From assembly GCA_049794535.1 (NCBI GenBank), contig JBARCX010000111.1, positions 1 through 15,247 on the forward strand: DNA of 15,247 bases, read 5' to 3'. Each line of letters begins with the position of its first letter. Position 1 is the first letter of the stretch. A program made the translations under genes and the position numbers. This stretch comes from JBARCX01 sp049794535. Lineage in GTDB: Bacteria; Pseudomonadota; Gammaproteobacteria; Xanthomonadales; Rhodanobacteraceae. Positions 7,671 through 13,775 of this stretch are shown in pieces. The notes beneath the pieces are model-generated. The model was not told the origin of the DNA. It was given only the letters and a program-made list of their open reading frames with translations, and did no database searches.

Positions 7671-8839
7671 GATCCGCTCTCCGCCGAAACCTGCTCCTGT
7701 GGTGCCTGCGGTTGTGGTGCCTGCTGTTCCGGGGCTTGTTGCTGTGGCACAGGTGTCGGAGCCGCTGCGCGGTTGCCTTCCATGCGCTTGTGCTGTGCAC
7801 TCAGTGTGCGCAACAGCGACAGCTCAGCCTGGAAATCCACGTAATGCGGCAGCTTCAAATGCTGCACGAAGCCGGAGCCTTCCACGCTGTCCGAATGCGA
7901 CAACACGAATTCCTGGTTTTGCCCCGGCGCGTAAGATGCTTCGCCCAGCTCGTCGCAACGCAGCGTGCGATCGACCAACGCCATCGACATCGCCTTACGC
8001 TCGCCTTCGCCCATGCTCAAGCCATAGCCGCGGGTGAACTGTGGCGGCAGGCCGTTGCCACCATGGAACTGGTTGATCATCTGGCACTCGGTGAGCGTGA
8101 TCGAACCAATCTCGATGGGGAAACCGAGTTCTTCCGGGCAGATCAGTACATCGACTTCGCCCATGCGAATTTCACCGGCGAATGGGTGGCTTTCCGCGTA
8201 ACCGCGCTGGCTGGAATACGCCATGCCGAGCAGAAAACCTTCATCGCCACGTGCAAGATTTTGTAGGCGAGTAGCGCGATCGGCTGGGAACATCAGCGGT
8301 TCGCGGGTCAGGTCGATCGGTTCCGGATCACTGCCGGGATCGATACGTTCGATCAGTGCCTCGGCATCGAGCAGATCGAGCACGCGCGGCATGGCATCCG
8401 GCAAGGGCGCATCCGCTTCCACGGATTCACCGAGTGTGGTGGCACCAAACTCGAGCAGACGCTGGGTGTAATCGTACGTGGGGCCAAGCACCTGGCCACC
8501 GGGGATATCTTTGAACGTGCCCGAGACGCGACGGCGCACGCGCATCGCATTGGTATCCAGCGGCTGGGTGTAGCCAAAACGGGGCAGGGTGGTGCGATAG
8601 GCGCGCAGCAGGAAGATCGCTTCGAGCATGTCGCCAGCGGCCTGGCGAATGGCCAGCGCAGCCAGCTCCTCGTCATACAACGAGCCTTCCTGCATCACTC
8701 GGGCGACGCCCAGGCGCAACTGCTGGCGGATCTGTGCCAGTTCCAATTCCGGCACGGTGGGGTCGCCACGGCGTGCTTCAGCGAGTAATTCCAACGAGCG
8801 GGTAATGGCCTGCTCGCCACCTTTAACGGCAACGTACAT
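7667..8839 (-). CDS. phnI: PhnI, C-P lyase core subunit, with a Pro/Gln/Ala-rich C-terminal tail
   Basis: A 390-residue PhnI, the core subunit thought to catalyse displacement of adenine from ATP by phosphonate, helped by PhnG, PhnH and PhnL. Recognisable PhnI segments are MYVAVKGGEQAI at the N-terminus, SLYDEELAALAIRQA, the RRRVSGTFKDIPGG region, GYAESHPFAGEIRMGEV, ITLTECQMINQFHGG and HYVDFQAELSLLRTL near the end. E. coli PhnI has 354 residues. The extra length here is a low-complexity tail (about 357-390) of alternating Gln, Ala and Pro. It starts directly after the phnH stop with no gap; TGGAGAA just upstream is the ribosome binding site. The stop overlaps phnJ by ATGA. Confidence 0.98.
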   Translation of the reverse strand: MYVAVKGGEQAITRSLELLAEARRGDPTVPELELAQIRQQLRLGVARVMQEGSLYDEELAALAIRQAAGDMLEAIFLLRAYRTTLPRFGYTQPLDTNAMRVRRRVSGTFKDIPGGQVLGPTYDYTQRLLEFGATTLGESVEADAPLPDAMPRVLDLLDAEALIERIDPGSDPEPIDLTREPLMFPADRATRLQNLARGDEGFLLGMAYSSQRGYAESHPFAGEIRMGEVDVLICPEELGFPIEIGSITLTECQMINQFHGGNGLPPQFTRGYGLSMGEGERKAMSMALVDRTLRCDELGEASYAPGQNQEFVLSHSDSVEGSGFVQHLKLPHYVDFQAELSLLRTLSAQHKRMEGNRAAAPTPVPQQQAPEQQAPQPQAPQEQVSAESGS

Positions 8840-9415
8840 TCAATTCTCCAAGACACGCGTCGTACGCGGCAGCGCAACCACGCGCTCGCCAGCGACGAAG
8901 AAGAGGTCGATACCCAGGGGCAGTTCCGCGCGCATCGCGGCGCGTTCTTGCCAGAAGCGTTCCGCTAGCCCATCGATCTGCAGTTGTGCGGAGTCACGGA
9001 TGCCGGGGCCGGCGAAGCGCATGCCGGTGTCATCGCGAAACTCGGTTGCCTGCACGATCAACGTGGCCGAGCGATCCGGGTAGCGCATCTCGCCGTGGCT
9101 GAAGGTAGTCAGCGAAGGCATCGTCGTGGGATCGGTGATCAGCGCGAAATCGGCTTCCGCGGGGTTCGACACCAGACGCACACCGGCATGAAAACGCAGG
9201 TGTTGCACGACGTCGTCGTTGGCATGTTGCAGCCACAGTGCCGTGCTGCTGTCACACAGCGTAAGCAGGATGGCCATGGCAGCGGGCGTCACCGGTGCGG
9301 CTGCCGGTGGCAACACCGGTACAAGGCGGGGCACGGCCGGACGGGCCATGGCCTGCAGCAGCTCACGGAAATTGCGCTGGCTGTCAAAAACGGGTTGAGC
9401 GAAGGCGGCAAGCAT
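8840..9415 (-). CDS. phnH: PhnH, C-P lyase core subunit
   Basis: A 191-residue PhnH, a PLP-transferase-like fold protein without cofactor that forms part of the PhnGHIJ core. The N-terminal AFAQPVFDSQRNFRELLQAM and the following ARPAVPRLV segment are typical, as are the middle LTLCDSSTALWLQ and the GPGIRDSAQLQIDGLAERFW motif. The end matches the family pattern PLGIDLFFVAGERVVALPRTT. The ATG at 9415 shares its A with the phnG stop (TGATG). A GTG one codon earlier (9418) would add one residue and give a GTGA overlap, so the exact start is uncertain by one codon. It is translationally coupled to phnG and adjacent to phnI. Confidence 0.96.
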   Translation of the reverse strand: MLAAFAQPVFDSQRNFRELLQAMARPAVPRLVPVLPPAAAPVTPAAMAILLTLCDSSTALWLQHANDDVVQHLRFHAGVRLVSNPAEADFALITDPTTMPSLTTFSHGEMRYPDRSATLIVQATEFRDDTGMRFAGPGIRDSAQLQIDGLAERFWQERAAMRAELPLGIDLFFVAGERVVALPRTTRVLEN

Positions 9416-9864
9416 CACTCACCCCGCACAACGGTAAAGAACTCGACCTTGCTGGCCGCGGCTTTACGGCTGGCCGCTTCGCGACGAGCCTGCAACGACT
9501 GGCTCAGCGGCTCCAGCACCTGCTCACGCAGTTGCGGGTGACGCTCGGCATCTTGCAGCAGTGCATCGGCGCAGGCAGCCAGTTCAGCGTGGCGCGTATT
9601 GCTACCACGGACCCAGGCATGACCCATGTGTTGGCCAATCTGCACACTGCAACGGGTCACGCTGACTTCGCCCAGGTTGAACTGCGGCCCGGTGCCGCCA
9701 ACGCGGCCCCGCAACATATACAGCCCGGTCTGCGGCGGGCGCAGCCAGGTGGTGGCGTCGGCGGGTGGGGTAACCGCCTCCATAGCTTTGGCCAGCTCGG
9801 CTGGTTCTGTCTGCGCTAGCAATGACATCCATTGCGCACGCGCCAGGTGTGGGGATGTGTCCAT
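9415..9864 (-). CDS. phnG: PhnG, C-P lyase core subunit; first gene of the phnGHIJKLM operon
   Basis: A 149-residue PhnG, matching the roughly 150 residues of E. coli PhnG. Family features are RAQWMSLLAQTEPAELAKAM near the N-terminus, TGLYMLRGRVGGTGPQFNLGE, GHAWVRGSNTRHAELAA and a C-terminal VEFFTVVRGE. The open frame extends to a GTG at 9885, but the ATG at 9864 is preferred: AGGA lies 7 nt before it and the resulting N-terminus aligns with E. coli. The gene is divergent from phnF, with 131 bp between the two start codons that must hold both promoters. Confidence 0.96.
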   Translation of the reverse strand: MDTSPHLARAQWMSLLAQTEPAELAKAMEAVTPPADATTWLRPPQTGLYMLRGRVGGTGPQFNLGEVSVTRCSVQIGQHMGHAWVRGSNTRHAELAACADALLQDAERHPQLREQVLEPLSQSLQARREAASRKAAASKVEFFTVVRGE

Positions 9865-9878
9865 GGGTGTTCCTAGGT

Positions 9879-9906
9879 TTGTCACAAAAGTCTAGTTATC
9901 TATACA
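9879..9906 (+). promoter_or_regulatory. Sigma-70-like promoter for phnF
   Basis: TTGTCA at 9879-9884 and TATACA at 9901-9906, separated by 16 nt, form a good housekeeping-type promoter reading toward phnF. On the opposite strand TATAGA (9904-9899) could be the -10 box for phnG, but its -35 region is poor. The two promoters would overlap face to face over the operator. No clear Pho-box repeats were seen. Confidence 0.5.
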
Positions 9907-9909
9907 GAC
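9890..9909. promoter_or_regulatory. Probable PhnF operator between the divergent phn operons
   Basis: Positions 9890-9909 are an imperfect inverted repeat with ends GTCT and AGAC around an AT-rich core. Its TCTATAC (9899-9905) is the same core as in the mycobacterial PhnF operator TGGTCTATACCA, as I recall it. GntR/HutC-type regulators generally bind such sites. It overlaps promoter-like boxes for both operons, so PhnF bound here could repress itself and phnG-M together. A perfect 6-bp inverted repeat (CGGGAC, 5 nt, GTCCCG; 9910-9926) lies directly beside it and may be a second site or a leader hairpin. Confidence 0.5.
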
Positions 9910-9995
9910 CGGGACGCGGGGTCCCGTTGCAGTGCATTCCAGCAGACGAGCGTGCAGCTGCCATGACGGTGAATAGACAAGCGAGGGAAGTTGGT

Positions 9996-10727
9996 ATGAG
10001 TGAGGTAGAACGCGGACGGGGGGTGGCGCTATGGAGTCAGATCAGCGACATCCTGGCCGAGGACATCTTCAAAGGGCGTCTGAGACAGGGTGAACAGCTG
10101 CCCTCGGCGCAGGATCTGGCGACCCGTTTCGACGTGAACCGGCATACCGTGCGTCGCGCGATTGCAACATTGGAGCAACGTAACCTGGTGCGCACCGAGC
10201 AGGGGCGAGGCACCTTTGTTCAGGAACACGCGCTGGATTACGCCATTGGCCGGCGCACGCGTTTTACGCAGAACATGCGTAACCTGAATGTCGAGTCGGA
10301 TATCGAGTTCCTGGAAGACGTGCGGGAGATCCCCCCCTCCCAGGTAGCGGAAGCATTGGGTCTGGGGCGTAACGAATACGTCTACCGCATCGACACCTTG
10401 AGTCATGCGGATGGTCATATCGTCGATCACAGCACCGCGTATTTTCCTGCGGCGCGTTTTCCCGGTTTGCCGGCGATATACCGGCGTACACAATCGGTGA
10501 CGCGCACCCTAAGCGAGTTCGGCGTGAGCGATTACGTGCGCAAACACACGCGCGTTTCCGCACGCCTACCCGATGCGCAGACCGCGAAACTGATGAAGCA
10601 ACCCGCAGGCCGCCCCGTACTGCATGTGCAATCGATCAACGCCGACCCACGCGGTATGCCGGTGCAATATGGCATCACGCGCTTTTCGGGTGACTGGGTG
10701 CAGCTTGTACTGATGGCGAACGATTAA
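9996..10727 (+). CDS. phnF: PhnF, GntR-family (HutC/UTRA) transcriptional regulator of phosphonate metabolism
   Basis: A 243-residue repressor-type regulator, close to E. coli PhnF (241). Residues about 8-75 form the GntR winged helix-turn-helix (LWSQISDILAEDIFKGRLRQ, then QLPSAQDLATRF, NRHTVRRAIATLEQ and a GRGTFV wing). The rest is a UTRA ligand-binding domain (EYVYRIDTLSHADG, HSTAYFPAARFPG, GMPVQYGITRFSGDWVQL). The ATG at 9996 is chosen because GAGGGAAG lies about 7 nt before it and the length fits the family. In-frame starts at 9963 and upstream lack a ribosome binding site, and longer readings enter phnG on the other strand. It likely controls both divergent operons through the site at 9890-9909. 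Its TAA overlaps the next ATG (TAATG). Confidence 0.95.
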   Translation: MSEVERGRGVALWSQISDILAEDIFKGRLRQGEQLPSAQDLATRFDVNRHTVRRAIATLEQRNLVRTEQGRGTFVQEHALDYAIGRRTRFTQNMRNLNVESDIEFLEDVREIPPSQVAEALGLGRNEYVYRIDTLSHADGHIVDHSTAYFPAARFPGLPAIYRRTQSVTRTLSEFGVSDYVRKHTRVSARLPDAQTAKLMKQPAGRPVLHVQSINADPRGMPVQYGITRFSGDWVQLVLMAND

Positions 10728-11404
10728 TGCGTTACGCCATTTACTTTTGCCCAGCCGTCGATACCGAGCTGGGGCGTCTGGGTCGCAACTGGTTGGCAAC
10801 GGCACCCAGTGCGATTGAATTGCCGGGCATTCGCACAGAGCGTCGGGATAGTTTGTTGGCCGATGTGCGTCGTTACGGTTGGCACGCAACGATACGTGCT
10901 CCGTTTCCGCTGGCCGTCGATGTGACGTACGACGATCTTCATCGGGCTGTTACCGCACTCGCGCAAACTCTCGCGCCGTTCTCCTTGCCGCTGCAGATTG
11001 ATCGGTTGTCTGATTTTCTTGCCCTGCGCCCACTGACCGATAGTGCACCGTTGGATGCGCTGGCAACGACCTGCGTCAAGGCATTGATGCCCTTGTGTGC
11101 ACCCTTGTCAGATGAGGCCCTGCGCCGCCGCAGTGTAGGTCTCGATGCGGATGAGCTCACCTTGCTGAAACGTTACGGTTATCCCTACGTGCTAGAACGC
11201 TATCGATTCCATATGACCTTATCCGCACCCGCAACTGAGCTTGAGGAACAAGCCATGCGTCAGTGGCTGGAACCACGCGTGACCGAGCTTGGGCCGGCAT
11301 GGATCGATGCGCTATCGATTTGTCGTGAAGCCCATCCAGGCGACACCTTTGAATTACTCGAACGGATTCCATTAAACGCACCAAGCAAGGAGCACATGTT
11401 GTGA
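10727..11404 (+). CDS. DUF1045 phosphonate-metabolism protein, predicted 2H-type phosphoesterase
   Basis: A 225-residue protein of the DUF1045 family, which is known from C-P lyase operons but lacks an assigned function. Two HxT motifs are visible: GWHATI (H53, T55) and RFHMTLS (H162, T164). Paired HxT/S motifs about 110 residues apart are the hallmark of the 2H (LigT-like) phosphoesterases, which open cyclic phosphodiesters. The C-P lyase reaction ends in 5-phosphoribosyl 1,2-cyclic phosphate, which E. coli opens with PhnP. No phnP is present here, so this protein is a reasonable functional substitute, acting just before PhnN. That role is inference. The gene overlaps phnF (TAATG) and phnN (GTGA), so the three are one operon. 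Confidence 0.9.
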   Translation: MRYAIYFCPAVDTELGRLGRNWLATAPSAIELPGIRTERRDSLLADVRRYGWHATIRAPFPLAVDVTYDDLHRAVTALAQTLAPFSLPLQIDRLSDFLALRPLTDSAPLDALATTCVKALMPLCAPLSDEALRRRSVGLDADELTLLKRYGYPYVLERYRFHMTLSAPATELEEQAMRQWLEPRVTELGPAWIDALSICREAHPGDTFELLERIPLNAPSKEHML

Positions 11405-11955
11405 ACAAAGGACAGCTCTACTACGTCATGGGTCCATCCGGCGCAGGCAAGGACAGCGTGCTCGGTTGGGTACGTGCGCATGGCGTGTCGCACGACGTGC
11501 TTTGTGCGCATCGCTACATCACGCGGCCTGCCAATGCCGGTGGTGAAAACCATATCGCGCTGAGCGAAGCGGAGTTCATGTCGCGTGCGCATCGTGGCTT
11601 GTTCGCACTTACCTGGTGCGCACACGGTCTGCATTACGGCATTGGCCGTGAGGTCGATCATTGGCTCGAGCGTGGTGCCAACGTATTGGTGAACGGCTCG
11701 CGCGATGCCTATGCGCAAGCGTGCAAACGCTTTCCTTCGTTACAGCCGGTACTGATCACCGCCCATCGCGACATCATTGCCAAGCGCCTGGCTTCGCGTG
11801 GTCGCGAATCAGACGAAGATATTGCTGAGCGACTGGCGCGCATCGATGCGTATCGACCACCGGAGGGCACGCTGGTGATTCACAACGACGGTGATCTCAC
11901 CGAGGCGGGTGCGGCGCTTCTGGAGGCGATTACACAACCGCATTACGTGAGTTGA
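11401..11955 (+). CDS. phnN: PhnN, ribose 1,5-bisphosphate phosphokinase
   Basis: A 184-residue kinase that phosphorylates ribose 1,5-bisphosphate to PRPP with ATP, the last step of C-P lyase salvage. It has a guanylate-kinase-like P-loop, YYVMGPSGAGKDS (P-loop residues 11-19), followed by HRYITRPANAGGENHIALSEAEF, LFALTWCAHGLHYGIG, VLVNGSRDAY and a lid-like RLASRGRESDEDIAERL. The start is GTG at 11401: AAGGAG (11387-11392) lies 8 nt upstream, and the GTGA overlaps the DUF1045 stop. An ATG at 11396 is out of frame. It is the last gene of the phnF operon, followed after 13 nt by repeat copy B. Confidence 0.96.
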   Translation: MNKGQLYYVMGPSGAGKDSVLGWVRAHGVSHDVLCAHRYITRPANAGGENHIALSEAEFMSRAHRGLFALTWCAHGLHYGIGREVDHWLERGANVLVNGSRDAYAQACKRFPSLQPVLITAHRDIIAKRLASRGRESDEDIAERLARIDAYRPPEGTLVIHNDGDLTEAGAALLEAITQPHYVS

Positions 11956-11968
11956 AGTGTCGTCACAG

Positions 11969-12045
11969 GTAGGTTGGGGTGAGCTTGCGAACCCCAACGT
12001 CGAGATATCTCTGTGTTGGGTATCGCGTTGCTCCACCCAACCTAC
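11969..12045 (+). repeat. Double-hairpin interspersed repeat, copy B (downstream of phnN)
   Basis: A 77-bp element with ends GTAGGTTGGGG and CCCAACCTAC. Internal hairpins are GTTGGGG/CCCCAAC (perfect, 7 bp) and GTTGGGTAT pairing toward ACCCAAC. It is the inverted counterpart of the copy at 4063-4140. Relative to phnN it has the same orientation and nearly the same distance from the stop codon as copy A has to phnM. It also lies 57 nt beyond the stop of the convergent lipocalin gene. There is no U-tract on either side. Confidence 0.8.
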
Positions 12046-12102
12046 AAAGCTAGCGTCGAGTTTCAACAGAGGTAGCACCCTCGGGAGAAAGGTGCCCTCA
12101 CT

Positions 12103-12681
12103 CTATTGCCCTGCCTCAGGCCATGCCTGAGGCACTTTGCGAATATCGGCCATCGAGTACCCGAGCTGTTTGACCCGCGCCATCAATCCGTCGTAATCGC
12201 TCTGCGGAATGGTGGGGGTGCGCGCCATGACCCAGGTGTAGTCACGCGCATCTCGGGCAACGATCATTTCGCTGTAGTCAGCGCTCAGATACGCCACGAT
12301 GTATTGCGCCTTGAGCGGCCAGAACAGCTGGATGCCCCACACCGAATTACCGCTATCTGGCTTGACGAATCCCAGCGAATGAATGGTTTTCACGGGCGCG
12401 CCGAACGAGCCATTGCGGAAACGGAGCGAGGTATACACACAGCCGTCCGGTTGTAGCGTGTAAGTCTCAATGGCGTTATAGGCGCTCTTCTCGAAGCGCG
12501 TAGGGATAGTCGCAATCAAGTACCACTGGCCCATGAAGCGCGGTAGATCCACATGCGGCACGGGTTGGATGGGTGGCAGATTGCCGGCGTAGCTATTCAC
12601 CGAAGCGAGCACGAGGCCGTAGGCCAGCAGGCGCGCTTTGGATAATCGCGCTTTGAACAATCGTGTGTTGGACAGTCGCAT
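12103..12681 (-). CDS. Lipocalin (Blc-like), exported
   Basis: A 192-residue bacterial lipocalin, a small beta-barrel that binds fatty acids or lysophospholipids. The family GxW motif is in FMGQWYLIATIPTRFEK, and the C-terminal half has DYTWVMARTPTIPQSDYDGL, as in E. coli Blc. Unlike Blc, the signal peptide has no lipobox cysteine. It ends VNSYAG, so a periplasmic or secreted soluble form cut after SYA is predicted. The n-region is unusually long and basic, built from a 15-bp (five-residue) tandem repeat. The ATG at 12681 lies 2 nt after the methyltransferase stop; the frame is open further upstream but overlaps that gene, so the shorter start is used. It is the last gene of the lipid-modification operon. 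Confidence 0.92.
   Translation of the reverse strand: MRLSNTRLFKARLSKARLLAYGLVLASVNSYAGNLPPIQPVPHVDLPRFMGQWYLIATIPTRFEKSAYNAIETYTLQPDGCVYTSLRFRNGSFGAPVKTIHSLGFVKPDSGNSVWGIQLFWPLKAQYIVAYLSADYSEMIVARDARDYTWVMARTPTIPQSDYDGLMARVKQLGYSMADIRKVPQAWPEAGQ
12628..12681 (-). repeat. 15-bp tandem repeat in the lipocalin signal-peptide n-region
   Basis: Starting at the lipocalin ATG, three 15-bp units (12681-12667, 12666-12652, 12651-12637) and part of a fourth follow each other. They share the codon pattern xxx-CGA-YTR-TYC-AAM and encode RLSN-, RLFK- and RLSK-type blocks. The units are diverged but clearly in register. This looks like slippage-type expansion of the positively charged part of the signal peptide. 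Confidence 0.7.
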
Positions 12682-12683
12682 GG

Positions 12684-13772
12684 TCAGGTTCCACTTGGGC
12701 GAACAAACCGGTAATGCGCCACCAGCCACTCTTGGCCATCGGCATAGCCGAACAACTCTGCGCACGACATCCAGAACATCCGCCAGCGTTGGAACCACAG
12801 TGATGCGGCATCGCCATAGGCTTGCTTGAGTACTTGCATCACGGCATCGCGCTGTCGGTCCTGTCGCGCCAGCCAATGATTGGCACTGCGCTGGTAATGG
12901 GTGCCGTCGACATGCCAATGCTGTTCGATCGAAAGGTCACGCTGAAACCACAGCAAGGTGTCAGAGGCTGGCATCAGGCCACCGGTGAAGAAGTGTCGCC
13001 CCATCCAGTTGTCATCGCCAGCGGTCTCAAAGGGATACATCAACGTACGGTGCGCAAAGATGTGTACGAACAGCTTGCCGCCAGGCTTCAGCCAGCTACC
13101 GATGCGGCCCATCAGGGCCTGGTAATTGCGCATGTGTTCGAACATTTCCACCGATACACAGCGGTCGAATTGTTGCGGCGCCAGTGTCAGCGTATTCACG
13201 TCCTGGGTAATCACCCGCACGTTGAACAGGCCGCGACGGAGGCACTGTGCTTCAATGTAGTGACGTTGGCTATTTGAGTTGGACACAGCGGTAATGCGTG
13301 CGTCCGGATAACGTTCGGCCATCCACAACGTCAGCGAACCCCAGCCGCAGCCGAGTTCCAGAATGCGCTGACCGTTGGCCAGTTCTGCGCGTTCTTCATA
13401 CAGTCGCAGCATGGCTTCTTCCGCCTGAGCCAGCGACTCGTCACCACGTGGGTAGTAGCAGCCTGAGTATTTCAGCCGTGGGCCAAGGCAGAGCTGGAAG
13501 AACGCCGCCGGCAGCTCATAGTGTTGTGCATTCGCCGCCTCGGTGTGGATGGCCACAGGGCTATGTCGTAACTCGTCGATGCGTTGCGCGAAACGTGCGG
13601 CTTGTTCGCTGAGCCCGCCCGCATGCTCCTCATGGAGTCGTTTCGCACATAAGTGGCGGATGCCGAGGCGCAGTAGTGAGTCGGGTATCAATCCCCGTTC
13701 GGCGAGACCGAGTATGCCGGGCGCGGCGCTGTCGTGTGGCAGCTCTCGATGACCTAACACCACTGTATTCAT
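12684..13772 (-). CDS. SAM-dependent methyltransferase of the CFA synthase / coclaurine N-methyltransferase family
   Basis: A 362-residue class I methyltransferase. Motif I is ILELGCGWGSLTLWMAERYP (about 137-156), followed by ITAVSNSNSQRHYIEAQC, a FDRCVSVEMFEHMRNY acidic loop (about 202-217) and KPGGKLFVHIFAHRTLMYPF. The C-terminal part, with HYQRSANHWLARQDRQRD and a final WRMFWMSCAELFGYADGQEW, resembles plant coclaurine N-methyltransferases more than E. coli Cfa. Of the bicarbonate-ligand positions I recall for Cfa, the YSC cysteine is Gly here (YSGCYY) and the HTI isoleucine is Phe (HIF). A methyl transfer or other lipid methylation may therefore be more likely than cyclopropanation. A good ribosome binding site (GAGGAG) precedes the ATG. 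It lies 3 nt after the DUF1295 gene and 2 nt before lipocalin. Confidence 0.9.
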   Translation of the reverse strand: MNTVVLGHRELPHDSAAPGILGLAERGLIPDSLLRLGIRHLCAKRLHEEHAGGLSEQAARFAQRIDELRHSPVAIHTEAANAQHYELPAAFFQLCLGPRLKYSGCYYPRGDESLAQAEEAMLRLYEERAELANGQRILELGCGWGSLTLWMAERYPDARITAVSNSNSQRHYIEAQCLRRGLFNVRVITQDVNTLTLAPQQFDRCVSVEMFEHMRNYQALMGRIGSWLKPGGKLFVHIFAHRTLMYPFETAGDDNWMGRHFFTGGLMPASDTLLWFQRDLSIEQHWHVDGTHYQRSANHWLARQDRQRDAVMQVLKQAYGDAASLWFQRWRMFWMSCAELFGYADGQEWLVAHYRFVRPSGT

Positions 13773-13775
13773 GAC

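Noticed and set aside
9822..9995. Longer phnF start
   Set aside because: It would cover the phnG start and the control region. The ATG at 9996 has a ribosome binding site and gives the family length.
9865..9995. Pho box upstream of the phn operons
   Set aside because: I looked for tandem CTGTCAT-like repeats with 11-bp spacing and found none convincing; a single TTGTCA is better explained as a -35 box.
12046..12102. Terminator hairpin for the lipocalin operon (GCACC/GGTGC near 12077-12095)
   Set aside because: The stem is only 5 bp and no U-tract follows, so I do not call a terminator.
12682..12918. N-terminal extension of the lipocalin frame
   Set aside because: It would overlap the methyltransferase gene and bury the signal peptide.
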